Below are positions 18,315 through 28,734 of a DNA stretch of 64,000 bases, piece after piece. A model generated the notes under the pieces. It ran no database searches. It had not been told where the DNA came from and was given only the letters and a program-made list of their open reading frames with translations. Source of the DNA: Roseiarcus sp963805295 (GTDB taxonomy: Bacteria > Pseudomonadota > Alphaproteobacteria > Rhizobiales > Beijerinckiaceae). A program made the position numbers and the translations under genes. Within the stretch, counting starts at the first letter, position 1; each line of letters opens with the position of its first letter. The stretch lies in the NCBI GenBank assembly GCA_963805295.1, contig CAWDTW010000005.1:1-64000 (forward strand). The letters run 5' to 3'.

Positions 18315-19917
18315 GCCCAGCCGACGCGAAGCGAGCCTGCCTTTTAGGGTCGCGTTTCGAGCAATTCCAATGGGTTGCGGCGGCAATTCGGGCCGATCCG
18401 GCGGCGCTGGGCCGAGGCTCATCGCCGCTCAGCCGGCCGGGGGTGGGAATCTGCAACGGATTCCATGTTTTCAAAAGACTAGGCACCTTTTTCTGCAACA
18501 TTGCAACTCCCGAGCCGGGTCTCGTTGGCGCCTGCGCCCCCGACGAGCCGGCGAAGAGCGCGCCTCCCAAAGGGCGCCGGGCCGGTTCAGCGAAACGCGT
18601 CGCGCCGGCCAAGAAGCCGAGGCGCCGGCCCCAAGCCGATGCGGCGCCGACCGCGTCCGCCGGGATGTCTTTGTCGCTCACGCCCGCCTGCAGGCGGCGG
18701 GCGCAGATGCGCTGAAGGCGAGCGCGCGGGCGGGGGGAGCACGACGCGAAGTCATCGGGCACTTTTTTGATGGAGAACAAACATAGCACAAAGTCCGACT
18801 TTCGCCAAGGATTTTCAAAGCCGGCTTCTGGCGTAACAGACACGGCGCCGACCGGGCGCCGCCCTGGCGCCGGCCCGCAACAGACATCGGCCGAGTGCAG
18901 TCGCCGACCGCCGCCCCGATCCGGAAAACAGGGGATTTGGTTTCTTGGAACAGGGGGCTTTCGCGCGAGAACAGGGAGGTTTTGTGCGAGAACAGGGAGG
19001 TTTTCTGCGAGAATAGGGAATTGCTGCGCCGCTCGTGCGAAAGGGCTCCTCGCAGGGGCCGGCGGGGCGGTTGAAGTCGCCGATCCTATACGCGAAGCTG
19101 CGGATGATCCCTACGACTGGCCGCACAACAAGGGCCGTAGGAGCGGGATCGGGGATTGAGTATGCTGTCACCGGAACCCCGAACGCGGGCGACCTTCCGG
19201 ATGCTCTTCGGAGCGTGGCGAACACGGCCGTCGAGCACGTTAGCAAGCCGCGATCGGCTCTAAGCACTATCCAACGAAGCCCTTTGCCTTTGGCACAGTG
19301 CGCGTGAGGATGAGGTCGGTGATATGCTCGATGACAGTGAAAGGCGGTTCGCGGTGAAAATCTTACGCTTGGCGCCCCGCGGCGCATGACCACTACGGGG
19401 GATCTCGACCGTGCGTAGGCAACGCCGCGGACGACGGCAGTGCGCAAATAGCGGTCACTCCCGACGGCGTGGCGAGCGGGCGAAGGCAAGTCGAAGCCGC
19501 CGTTCGCCCTACATCGCCGTGGTGCTAAGCTAACCCCAGTTTGGGGAGATGAATGAACGAAAGCACGCGGACTTGCCGAGATCATGGTGATCGACGGCGT
19601 CTGCTATTCCGCTTAATGGGTGACGACGAGGGAGGGACGGCGCCGGCGGCGCGTGACCATCTAACGTCCAAACTTGACCACTCGGGAGATGTTGACGCTT
19701 TCCGTGCCGGGCGCGTAATTGGCCAGCGACGATGGGTCGGACGATCGACGGCGCTGACGCGAGTGGCAAGCAGTCGGTTCGCGGGCAACAGGCGTGCGCG
19801 CGTGGTCGGCTCTGGGATGTTTTGGCCGAACTCGGGACCACCAACGACCGTAGCCGATGGCGCGGGTCCGCCCACGCTAGCGGTCGTGCTCCGGCACATG
19901 GTAAGGGAATTCCAACC
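18315..19917. other. 1.6 kb gene-poor stretch with tandem repeats
   Basis: No open frame here has recognisable domain features. The longer ones (for example minus-strand 18815-19585) have compositions typical of noncoding frames in GC-rich DNA. The stretch holds the 21-bp repeats listed below. It looks like accessory or decayed DNA between the transhydrogenase operon and the cyclase gene. Confidence 0.6.
18948..19028. repeat. 21-bp tandem repeat (gaacaggg array)
   Basis: Units of 21 nt beginning GAACAGGG start at 18948, 18969 and 18990; a diverged unit (GAATAGGGAA) starts at 19011, and a looser copy precedes the array near 18932. The consensus is GAACAGGGAGGTTTT plus GTGCGA. The period is a multiple of three, so overlapping frames show a 7-residue repeat (RTGRF-A), but I do not consider it translated. 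Similar gaacagggaa arrays are scattered in other alphaproteobacterial genomes from memory. Confidence 0.75.
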
Positions 19918-22900
19918 ATGGGCGGTGCTAAAGTTAACCCCGCGAGTGCGCCGACGCCCCTGGGCGAACGGCGTCAGGTTTCCGTACTGTTCGCGGACGT
20001 GGTTGGATTCACCGCGATCGCCGAACGGCTCGGCGAGGAAAAAACCTTCGCCTTCGTCCGACTGATCTACGATACGCTGACCGGCGCCGTTCGCGAACAG
20101 GGCGGATCGGTGCGCGGTTTCGCCGGCGACAGCATCATGGCTCTGTTCGGCGTTCCCGAGGCGCAGGAGGACGCTGCGCTCCGGGCCTGCCGCACGGCTT
20201 TGTCGATCCACGCCGCCTTTGCGGCGGCGGCCGACGAGATTGAGGCCCAATTCGGCGTGCGTCCGAGCATGCGCGCGGGCGTGAGTTCGGGAATCGCCGT
20301 GATGGCGCGGGTCGAGGACGATGGCCCCGCACTGACCGCCGTCGGCGACACGGTGAATCTGGCCTCACGCATTCAGGCCCTGGCGCCAGCGGGAGGCTGC
20401 CTGATCTGCGAGGCGACACGACGCCACGTCGAATGGCTCGTCGACATGAGCTTCGACGGGGAACACACGATCAAGGGCAAGGCCAAACCGCAGAAACTCT
20501 GGCGGCTCAAGTCCGTCCGCGAAGGGGTCACGCGATTCGACGCCTCCCTTGGCCGGGGCCTGACCCGGTATATCGGTCGCCACCGCGAACTAGCGGCGTT
20601 GCGAGGCGCGCTCCGGCGGGCGGCGGATGGGCTTCAGGTGGTCGACCTCGTCGCCGAGCCGGGTCTGGGCAAGACGCGCCTTGTCTTTGAATTTCGACAA
20701 CGCCTGGAAGTCGACGAGGCCTTCGTCCTTACGGGACACTGCGCGGCCGATGGGCAACAGAACTCCATTTCTGCCTTTCCTCGAGGTCGTGCGCGGCGCA
20801 TTCCGCATCCGACCCGAGGACGGTCCGGCCGAAATCGCGCGAAAGCTCGAGACGGGCCTTAGCGGGTTAGAATTGCATACGACAGAGAATTTGGGCCTCC
20901 TGCTCAATCTGCTGGGTCTCGAACCGCCGGAAGCCTCGTTGGCGGGACTCGACGGCGTCTTGATCGGCTTGCGCACGCGCGACTTGTTGCCGGCCCTGCT
21001 GAAGGCGCAATGCCGCGCGTCCGCGGTCGTTCTATTGCTTGAGGACATTCACTGGATCGACGGCGCATCCCAAGAGATGCTCGGCAAACTGATCGAGGGC
21101 GGCGCGCAATCTAACCTGCTCGTCATCCACACGCGGCGGCCCGAATACGTTCCCCACTGGCGCGGCGGTCCCGGCGTGACGACCCTCGCGCTGGAGCCGC
21201 TCACCGCGAGCGACATCAGGTATCTGCTGGAGACGCGACTCGGCGTCGCGTCCCTGCCCGACGCGCTGATCCGGCAAGTGACCGAGCGCGCCGAGGGCAA
21301 TCCTCTGTTCGGCGAGGAGATCCTGAGCTTCCTGATCGAACGTGGCGCATTGCGCGTCGCTTCGGGCAAAGCAGACTTCGACGCCGCGATTGGGGAAAGC
21401 GGCCTGCCGGCGAGCTTGCAGAGTCTGCTGGCGGCCAGAGTGGATCGGCTGCCCCGAGAGGATCGCGCGCTGTTGCAGGCCGCGGCGACGATCGGCCGAC
21501 GATTCGACACGAATCTGCTTGCACTCGTCATCGGGACCGGACACGGCGTCGGCCCAGCGCTACAGAGACTGCAGGCGCAGGATATCGTCTATCCCGAAGC
21601 TGATTCGTCGGACTACGCCTTCAAGCACATGCTCTTGAGAGACACGCTGTATCAGAGCCTGCTCACGGGGCGTAGGGCGGAACTGCATCTGAAGATCGCC
21701 CAGGCGCTGGAACAGCGCAGCGAAGGACGGCTCGCCGAGGTCGCGGAAACGCTCGCTCACCACTATGTCCTCACCGATCGCAACGACGTCGCCTTTACCT
21801 ATCTCGCCATGGCCGGCGCGAAGAGTCTCGGCGTCTTTTCGCTCGACGAGGCCGATCGATATTTCGCTTCGGCGCTCGCGCTGTTCGAGGGCGACCCCAA
21901 TTGCGCCAGCGATGAGCGGCTCGCCGAAATGCTCGCCAACTACGCCCTGTGCTCGAACATCTCTTTGCGGTTGAAGACGATCATCGAAGTGACGACCAAG
22001 TTCAGGCCAAACCTGAACCGATGCGGAGACAACCATCATCACGTCCTTATCTTGCATCACTATGTCTCGAGCCTGGTCTGGACCGCGAGGTTTCGGGACG
22101 CGTTGAGCGTCCAGCAGGAATTGTCCGCGATGGCGGACCGGCTGGGCGACCCGAAATCCATGGCCTACGCCTTGGTCAGCGAATTGTCGGTGTCGACCTA
22201 TTGCGCGCCGACCTCGATCGAGGTCTTCCAGTCCCGACGTCGTGAAGCCGAAGCCGCCCTGGCCAACGTCGACGACGCCTACCTTCAGAATTTCTATTCG
22301 GCCATTCTGGGGTGGGACGAGGTGAACCGCGGGCGCGTCGTGCAGGCCCGTGAGGCTGCGGATCGCCTGATGGCGATCGGCGTCTCGATGAACGACCCGA
22401 GATCCCTCGGCTACGCGACCGCGATGAAGGCTCTGATCGCCCTCGTCAGCGACGATTATGAGACGGCGCTGGAGATCTCGGAGCTTGCTCTGAACGTGTC
22501 GCGGGCGCCGTTCGAAAAGGCCATTGCGAAATCGGCGCGAAACAGCGCGCTCGTGCTGCTCAACAGACCGGGCGCGCTCGACGAAGTCGGGCGTTACATT
22601 GCGCAATGCGAGGAGAACGGTTGGACCTTGTTCCTGTCGGGCCCGGACAATCTCTTGGGCGTCGTGCTCGCGATGAACGGGCGGATCGCCGAAGGGCTCC
22701 GGCACTTCGAGGAGGCGATCGTCAGGCGCGAGAAGGAGGGTTATCGGGCCGCGGCGGATTGGTCCCGCATGTTCCTGTGCGAAGTGTATCTCGAAATCCT
22801 TTCGGGCAAGGGCGAGGTGTCGCTCGGGCTGCTCCTGCGGAATTTTCGGTCGTTGATGGGGGTGTTCATGTTCGGCGCGAAGCGAATTGTCTCGTTGATC

Positions 22901-23116
22901 GAGAAAGTGCGCTCCAACCCGCAATTCGATCGGGAAGGGCATTACATCGGTCGCACGGAAATGATCCTGGGCCTGCTGTATAAGGCGAAGAAAAAGAAGG
23001 CGCTCGCGGCGCGCCATTTGACCGAAGCGCGCCGTATCCTCAGCGCGTTCGGCCCGTCCCCCACCCTGACGCGAGTTGAGGCGGCGTTGGCGGAAGTAAC
23101 CGGCGCGCCGAGATGA
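19918..23116 (+). pseudogene. Class III adenylate/guanylate cyclase-AAA ATPase-TPR protein, frameshifted as sequenced
   Basis: Corrected for one base this is a 1065-residue signalling protein. The cyclase domain (about 18-200) has the metal-binding Asp in FADVVGFT (27) and FAGDS (71) and the AVGDTVNLASR motif. The ATPase domain follows with Walker A VAEPGLGKT (about 245-253) and Walker B VVLLLEDIHWID. The C-terminal half is a long TPR-like helical region. The frame breaks where GGG CAA CAG AAC TCC should read GGG CAA CAG ACT CC: one extra A inside GAACTC at 20760-20765 rejoins GQQ to TPFLPFLE. The start ATG at 19918 follows AAGGGA. Both parts are otherwise intact, so a sequencing error at a GANTC site is likely. 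Confidence 0.9.
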
Positions 23117-23153
23117 GGGCTCCGTCGCCCCTCTCTCGCTTCAGACGCGGCGC

Positions 23154-24551
23154 TCAACTCGTCAGTTTCGACAAATAGTCGATCGCCGGCAGGCTCGGCA
23201 GGAACGTATAGGCTCCGCCGCGGGTCGTCACGAAGCGTGGAAAACCGCGCAGGCGAATTCTGCCGCCGTTCTTGAGCGACAAGTCGAGCCAGCTCGTCTC
23301 CGGCGTGTTCGCGCCGATCAGCGGATCGTTGGCCCCCGTGACGTCTGGATCTTGCAGGCCCAGGTTGAGCCAGTCGCACATGACCGCCTCGAACTGCGCG
23401 CCGAGGCTCGCGCCGATGAAATTGCCGAGCAGCCCGCGTTCCCAATCGTCGGGATGGGCGGGGTCGAAATCCGGGCCGTAGGACATGCCGCGTCGCACGA
23501 GCCGCCGCGTGTAATTGGCGATGCGCTGGACGATCTGCCCGCCGCGCGGGTTGGTGCGCCGCATATGCGCGCCTGCGGGGCATCGCGAGGCGCGGTCGTA
23601 GTCGAAATTGGTAAGAGAAACCGGTGGATTGGGCCATTGCGCGTCGGGCGAGGAGGCGACCGGCACGCCGTTGCGCCAGCGTCCGCACATCTGCGCGGCG
23701 ACGATTTCGCGCAAGGCTCCGATACGGTCCAGACCTTGGCCGATCTGCCGCTCGTCGCCAGGCGCCAGCAACTGGTCGACCTCGGGATGGGCCAGCAATT
23801 CTTTGGCCGCCCGATCGAGGTAGGCCTCAAATCCGGCGGCGTCCTGTGCGAGAATGCGGAACGCGTTGAAGGTCCCGTTGAACCCGAGCGCCGGCGGTGT
23901 CGGCACACGAAACCTGAGCCCTTCCAGCCGCGTGGGGTAGCCGAGCAGAACGGTTCCGAGCGGATCGACCGGCTCGTCGACTTTGCTCTGATCGGGGTCG
24001 CTTATCCCGGCGAAGCGCGGCTGGGAGATATTGTCGACGTAGCCGAAGAACACTTTGTTATCGGCGAGACTGCGCCCGTCCTGGACGCCGAGCACGTTGA
24101 ATCCCCGGGCGACCTGGGCCTGGACGCGATCGAGATGCGCGGCGGCGTCGGCGTAGACCGAGGCGACGATATGCAGGCGCGCCGGCTTGTCGAACGGCGC
24201 CGGCCAGTTCGCCGACGCGCTCGATCCGAAATCGCCGAGTTTCAACGCGCGGCTGGACATGCCCTCGATGAATTCGGTCGGGAACGTCTCGAGCGATTCT
24301 TTGGGCGTTCCGAGAGCCCGCAGCCCCTCGTAGGTCAGGCCGATGTTGAAACAGACCTCCGGTTTCTGGCTCCAGGGCGTCTCGCTGGTGATCGCGGGGA
24401 CGTCGGCGCTTCCACCTGCGACCGAGGCGCCGAGAAATTTCCGCGCCGCCGCGCGGTCATGGACCTCGAGGATGAGATGGCGCACGAGGCCGCTGCGATA
24501 GCCGCGCAGGATGTTGCCCTGAACGTCCTTGCGATTGAACTCGGCGCTCAC
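23154..24551 (-). CDS. DyP-type heme peroxidase family protein
   Basis: This 465-residue protein is a dye-decolorising peroxidase relative. The DyP signature GxxDG is present as GYVDN (residues 170-174): the catalytic Asp173 is kept and the following Gly is Asn. The proximal heme ligand is His329 in CPAGAHMRRTNPR, followed by the conserved Arg segment. A ferredoxin-like beta region opens the protein (VQGNILRGY). There is no signal peptide, so it acts in the cytoplasm or in an encapsulin-like setting, though no encapsulin gene is nearby. Its ATG overlaps the stop of the upstream gene by four bases, so the two are translationally coupled. Confidence 0.88.
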   Translation of the reverse strand: MSAEFNRKDVQGNILRGYRSGLVRHLILEVHDRAAARKFLGASVAGGSADVPAITSETPWSQKPEVCFNIGLTYEGLRALGTPKESLETFPTEFIEGMSSRALKLGDFGSSASANWPAPFDKPARLHIVASVYADAAAHLDRVQAQVARGFNVLGVQDGRSLADNKVFFGYVDNISQPRFAGISDPDQSKVDEPVDPLGTVLLGYPTRLEGLRFRVPTPPALGFNGTFNAFRILAQDAAGFEAYLDRAAKELLAHPEVDQLLAPGDERQIGQGLDRIGALREIVAAQMCGRWRNGVPVASSPDAQWPNPPVSLTNFDYDRASRCPAGAHMRRTNPRGGQIVQRIANYTRRLVRRGMSYGPDFDPAHPDDWERGLLGNFIGASLGAQFEAVMCDWLNLGLQDPDVTGANDPLIGANTPETSWLDLSLKNGGRIRLRGFPRFVTTRGGAYTFLPSLPAIDYLSKLTS

Positions 24552-25264
24552 CAGCCAACTCCAAATTTGCGGCGCACTTGTGCGGCAGAATAACCGGGAT
24601 AGGCGCGATAGCCGCCGCCCAGCGAAATATTGGGATTGGCGTGCAATTGTAAGATGAGTTCGCGCGGCAGCGACCGCAGTTCGTGGGGCGCACTTTCGGG
24701 CGGACCCCCGCGCGCCGCATCCTGCAACGCGAACAGATCCGTCGGGAAGTCCGGCGCCTGGAACAGGTCGTGCACGTGCACCCAGTCGATGAAGGCCTCG
24801 ACGTGGGTCGCCGAGGGGGTGATCGCGTCGCCGCCCTCCACCAGAGCCACGACGGCGTCGAACACGCTGCCGATCGTGGCGATGAAATCCCGGATGTAGT
24901 TGCTGAAGTCGCCGTCGTAGACCGAAATCATGCAGAGGTAGTCGCCGATTAGCAAGAAGCGCGCGAAATGGACGGTGCCGACATTGTCGAGACCTGCGAA
25001 GATCTCATCGACGTTTTGCGCGATCGCCAACGCGGCCCTGGCGCGCCCGATCGGCGATTTGTCCTTCAGCGGCATGATCAGGTTCATCATGCGCTGAATG
25101 TTTTCGCTGGGCTGAACCGTGACTCGCGGGCCGCCAGGCAGCTTCGGCGTCGGATTCCGCCACACCCAGAAAGGAACCACGACATGCGTCGACAGGAATT
25201 TGAACCACGGCTTCTCGGGCAGACTGTCGACGAACCGATCGAACCAACCGCCCCCGTTCGCCAT
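24548..25264 (-). CDS. Conserved-looking protein of unknown function in heme peroxidase operon
   Basis: This 238-residue protein matches no family I recognise. The N-terminus carries aromatic residues (GGWFDRFVDSLPEKPWFKFLS, then VVVPFWVWRNP). A helical middle (NIQRMMNLIMPLKD, ARAALAIAQNVDEIFAGLDNVG) is followed by HFARFLLIGDYLCMISVYDGDF, which resembles the strand pattern of proteins that sense or bind within an alpha/beta sandwich, and a C-terminus rich in Gly, Tyr and Pro. No signal peptide is seen. The ATG at 25264 lies four bases after the catalase-like stop; an upstream ATG at 25369 would overlap that gene. Placement between two heme peroxidases suggests a partner or substrate-delivery role (inference). 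Confidence 0.8.
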   Translation of the reverse strand: MANGGGWFDRFVDSLPEKPWFKFLSTHVVVPFWVWRNPTPKLPGGPRVTVQPSENIQRMMNLIMPLKDKSPIGRARAALAIAQNVDEIFAGLDNVGTVHFARFLLIGDYLCMISVYDGDFSNYIRDFIATIGSVFDAVVALVEGGDAITPSATHVEAFIDWVHVHDLFQAPDFPTDLFALQDAARGGPPESAPHELRSLPRELILQLHANPNISLGGGYRAYPGYSAAQVRRKFGVGW

Positions 25265-25268
25265 CGGC

Positions 25269-26282
25269 TTAACTTCGTGAAAATGGGCACGCGGCGCCGC
25301 CGCGCCGCTTGCTCGAGATTTCGTAGGCGTCTCGACGCACGCGAAGCACCGGGTCGTCGGAAGGCTCAATTCCCGGGGTCAGAAGCCAGGGATTGAAGCT
25401 CAGGCGTTCGCAATTCGCGACCTGGTCTTCGGGAACGGCGTCGAGCGTCAGCATTCCCATCATGACCCGGACCCTATGGGGCGGCCACGGGCGCGAAGGG
25501 TCGCTGAAATCGTCGCCGGCCTCGCCGATCGACATCATCAGCGTGAAGCGCGCGGGCCCCTCGGTGAGGCGGTCGCGCAGTTCCTGTTGCAGATATTTGT
25601 CGACCGGCGTCGCATTGGGATCGGTGTTGAGAACACCCTCGACGGGTTGCCAACTGAAGCGAACCCAGCGGCGCGCGCCGTCGGGCGCCACGACAACGAA
25701 CGTATGCACGGCGTGATAGGTCGCGCGAACATAACTCACCGGCGCGCCGATTTCGGCCGCCTGGAACACGGCGAGCTGAGCATAGCCGTTTTGATCCGCA
25801 AATTGGATCGCGCCCGCATTGGGGCTCGTGGTCTGTCCTGGAGGGGGATCGGGCAGCGGCGGCGTCAACCGCAACATGTCGAAGATTTTTTGCCAAGCGG
25901 ACTCGCGCGTTACCGGGGCCGGCCTGGCGGCCTTGGTAAAGCTCAGAAAAGTCTCAGGGGTCGGCGTGAAGAACTCGGCCAGGGTCATCGCGATGAGATC
26001 GGTCGCGGCGCCGTCGGCGAGGTGAAATCGCGTCGCCATTCCGCGCACGTCCGACCAGCCGTCGTGTTCAACCGCGCTGCCGGATCCGTTCGAGAAGCGC
26101 ACCGTGACCCGAATCCGCTTGCCCTGAAAATGCTCGGCGACGCAGAAGTCGCGCGCTACGTCCGACGCCTCGAAATAGCCGGTCGCGCCGATGCCGAAAG
26201 CGTGCACCGGCCGCAGGTCGGGGCTGCCGTCGGGAAGAACGAGCGCGTCGACCAGTTTCTCGGCGATGCCAGGATCATCCAT
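25269..26282 (-). CDS. Catalase family (SrpA-like) peroxidase
   Basis: This 337-residue protein is a small heme catalase-related peroxidase. The distal His27 (RPVHAFGIGATGYF), distal Asn65 (RFSNGSGS) and the proximal Tyr near residue 320 (RRDAYEISSKRR) are all in place, together with FNPWLLTPGIEPSDDPVL. It lacks the N- and C-terminal extensions of full-length catalases. The start at 26282 follows GGAAAGGA; the longer frame to 26420 is not similar to the family. It is first in a tight operon with the unknown protein and the DyP peroxidase (spacings 4 and -4 nt), pointing to a shared peroxide-dependent pathway. Confidence 0.88.
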   Translation of the reverse strand: MDDPGIAEKLVDALVLPDGSPDLRPVHAFGIGATGYFEASDVARDFCVAEHFQGKRIRVTVRFSNGSGSAVEHDGWSDVRGMATRFHLADGAATDLIAMTLAEFFTPTPETFLSFTKAARPAPVTRESAWQKIFDMLRLTPPLPDPPPGQTTSPNAGAIQFADQNGYAQLAVFQAAEIGAPVSYVRATYHAVHTFVVVAPDGARRWVRFSWQPVEGVLNTDPNATPVDKYLQQELRDRLTEGPARFTLMMSIGEAGDDFSDPSRPWPPHRVRVMMGMLTLDAVPEDQVANCERLSFNPWLLTPGIEPSDDPVLRVRRDAYEISSKRRGGAACPFSRS

Positions 26283-26577
26283 CGCTGTCCTTTCCGGGCT
26301 GAATCGCCCCCGGGTCACGGTTCGAAGCCGCGCCTCTGTGTGTTTCCTCGATAATGTCACGAAATCGGTTCGGTGTAATTCCAAGGTTAAATACAGTTTT
26401 GCAAACTTAACACCAATCAAGGACGCCGTCCCTATGGTTTTTCTCGGGGGCGCCGCGACCTCGGCGCTGTAGCCACAAGGAGGCGCCGGAACTGCTCCCT
26501 CAGGAATGGAGCGGTCGGCCGGTCTGCGTCCCGGGGCGAACGACCCGCTCGGCAGCCATGGAAAAACCGAGCCAACG

Positions 26578-27495
26578 TCAGAGGTTGAACGCCAGCTTCA
26601 GGCCAGGTCGCGGCCAACGGGTCTTGTAGATCTTGCCTGTCGTCGACGCCGTAATCCATGCGTTCCGCATGTCCTCGCCCCCAAAGCACATGTTGGTCGA
26701 GAAAAGGTCAGGAACGGCCAGATGCTCGGTCTCGCCGGCGGGGGTGAAAACGGTGATGCCCCCGTTGAAGATCGTCCCCACGCATATGCGCCCGCTCGCC
26801 TCGACCTTCAGGCTGTCCAGGTACTGAAACCCTGGAAGGGTCTGTACGACCCGGCCCGGCATGATCGGCAATGGTCCTGGCTTGACCTGCCCCGGACCCA
26901 GGATATCCAGCGCCCAGAGCCGCCCAAAAGCCGTGTCCGCCACGTAGACCGTACCGCCATCAGGCGAGAGGCCGACGCCGTTGGGCGTCGGGAGCCTTGC
27001 CGCCCTGACGAGCGATCGACCGTCGATCGTTGCGTAGTACAGGGCCCCAGTCTGGGTGCTGTCGGGGTCCTGAATTCCAATATCCGTAAACCAGAATCCG
27101 CCTGCTTTATCGAAGACCAGATCATCCGGCGAAAGCAGCCGTGCGCCATCGTACTGGTCGTAGAGCGTCGTGACCTTTCCGGTCGCCAGATCGACACGCT
27201 GGATCGAGCCGCCCCTGTAGTCTTTGGGCCGGGGGCCGGGAATTGTCACGCCATTCCACGGAACGAAACTATAGACACCGCCGTTGTTGCAGATATAGAT
27301 CGCGCCATCGGGTCCGACCGCGGCGCCGTTCGGTCCTCCCGCGATGTCCGCGACAACTTCGATCCGTCCATCCGGCGTCAGTCGCGAGAGCGTCTGCTTC
27401 GCTATGTCAACGAACAGCACGGATTCGTCGGCCATGGCCACGGGCCCCTCCGGAAAGCCTAGGCCGTCTGCCATCACTTCCAACTCAAGCGACAT
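26578..27495 (-). CDS. SMP-30/gluconolactonase/LRE family protein
   Basis: This 305-residue protein is a six-bladed beta-propeller lactonase-type enzyme. Metal-site motifs are the N-terminal FPEGPV Glu, the GGPNGAAVGPDG and LSPDDLVFDKAGGFWFTD segments (Asn and Asp ligands), and TPNGVGLSPDGGTVYVAD. Members hydrolyse sugar lactones or organophosphates; the substrate is unknown here. No signal peptide is visible. It stands alone on the minus strand, about 300 nt downstream (in its own direction: before) of no obvious partner. Confidence 0.9.
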   Translation of the reverse strand: MSLELEVMADGLGFPEGPVAMADESVLFVDIAKQTLSRLTPDGRIEVVADIAGGPNGAAVGPDGAIYICNNGGVYSFVPWNGVTIPGPRPKDYRGGSIQRVDLATGKVTTLYDQYDGARLLSPDDLVFDKAGGFWFTDIGIQDPDSTQTGALYYATIDGRSLVRAARLPTPNGVGLSPDGGTVYVADTAFGRLWALDILGPGQVKPGPLPIMPGRVVQTLPGFQYLDSLKVEASGRICVGTIFNGGITVFTPAGETEHLAVPDLFSTNMCFGGEDMRNAWITASTTGKIYKTRWPRPGLKLAFNL

Positions 27496-28015
27496 ATTGG
27501 CACTCCTTCGGGGTCAAGGCGAGCAGAGAAGTAGCGCAACGCAAGTCAGCGCCGATGCAGCATCGACGCCACTATCCAAGAGTTTTTCGTCCGCGCTCCT
27601 AGCCTCTAAGGCCGTCGGCTCATTAGTCGCGCACAATCTGTAGTCTGCGCAATGTTTCTGTGGCCTAACAGGCGCATTACAGATTTGCAACGCGCCTAGA
27701 AAGCAGGTGCGGCCGTATTCAACGACACACACGCTTCGTTCCGCCTCGGTCACGCAGCTATGTCGGCGGCGAAGGGGGGGCACGTCGGCAGGACAGCAAT
27801 GCCCGCGTACACGATTGACGCCTCCGATGCAGCCCTGCACACGGATCACGACGATGTCGGTCTGGCGATGCGCGACTTGGCCGCCGCGCAAACGCGGTGC
27901 TATGAAACGCAGTGACCGCTCTACGTCGACTCCGGCCTTCTGCTGCTCGCCATGACCGGAGATCGCCCAAACATCAGATCCGCCGTTGCGCTTACAATTT
28001 TGGCTTGGGCGCCGA
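27496..28015. other. Region without recognised gene
   Basis: This stretch of 520 bases separates the SMP-30 gene from the GNAT gene. A 207-codon minus-strand frame covers it, but its composition is not protein-like and it overlaps the GNAT end. I see no repeat or terminator of note. Confidence 0.45.
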
Positions 28016-28684
28016 TCAGGCCGTGCGTAGCTCCGCGCCGCCGGCGATTTCGTTCCACTTCCGGCACGGCAGGTCAGGAGCTGCGTCCTCCAACCGCTTC
28101 TGAATTCGCACGAGACGCGGTTCGAACCCTGGCCCAAGCCGGAAACCGCGGCCGCGCGCCAGTGCGATCATTCCCTCGTTGGTCCGCAACGTATCGCCGA
28201 AGAGCCATTCGATGCCGTCGGCCGCCGCTTTGCGTTCGATTTCCTCGAGCAAGGCCGAGCCGATGCCAAGGTGCCGCCAGTCACTTGCAATCGACATGGA
28301 AAATTCGCCGGCGCGTTCCGCGCATGAAAGCGCCACCCGGGCCTCGCCGACGATTGTTTCACGATCCTCCGCCGTCGAGGTGAGGAGCAGGGTCAGAGTG
28401 TCACGACCATTGGCGGCCAATGCGAGCGCCAGTTCCGACGCCGGGAGTTCGTTTGCGGCGCCCAGGAACCGATTGTAGCGCGACTGCGGAGATAGCCCTC
28501 GGACATAGTTTTGCAAGGCGTCGCCGTCGCTGGGGCGGGCCGGACGAAGAGCCATTCGAATGTCCGGCTTGCGCTTCGCTTGCAGCGTGCGGAACTCCGA
28601 ACGACCTGGGTCGACGGCGCTTTCGTTGGCATGCGCGTGAGGCGCAAGTTCAACGAAACGGTCGTACAGAGGCGCGGGGGCCAT
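28016..28684 (-). CDS. GNAT family N-acetyltransferase
   Basis: This 222-residue acetyltransferase carries an N-terminal extension of about 50 residues and then the GNAT fold from LRPARPSDGDALQNYVRGLSP. The acetyl-CoA pyrophosphate-binding motif is WRHLGIGSALLEEIERKA (the Q/RxxGxG/A type), followed by the beta5 strand and GMIALARGRGF. The substrate is unknown. I chose the ATG at 28684, which has AAGGG nine bases upstream, over the ATG at 28702, which lacks a ribosome site. Confidence 0.85.
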   Translation of the reverse strand: MAPAPLYDRFVELAPHAHANESAVDPGRSEFRTLQAKRKPDIRMALRPARPSDGDALQNYVRGLSPQSRYNRFLGAANELPASELALALAANGRDTLTLLLTSTAEDRETIVGEARVALSCAERAGEFSMSIASDWRHLGIGSALLEEIERKAAADGIEWLFGDTLRTNEGMIALARGRGFRLGPGFEPRLVRIQKRLEDAAPDLPCRKWNEIAGGAELRTA

Positions 28685-28734
28685 CAGCGTGAACCCTTGC
28701 AATGAGAGATTGCGTTGAACGCTTCACGAGGCCG

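Noticed and set aside
18815..19585. A 256-codon minus-strand frame in the gene-poor region
   Set aside because: Cys/Arg/Pro-rich composition with repeats from the 21-bp array; no ribosome site or known fold.
27514..28137. A 207-codon minus-strand frame
   Set aside because: Overlaps the end of the GNAT gene and has no protein-like conservation pattern.
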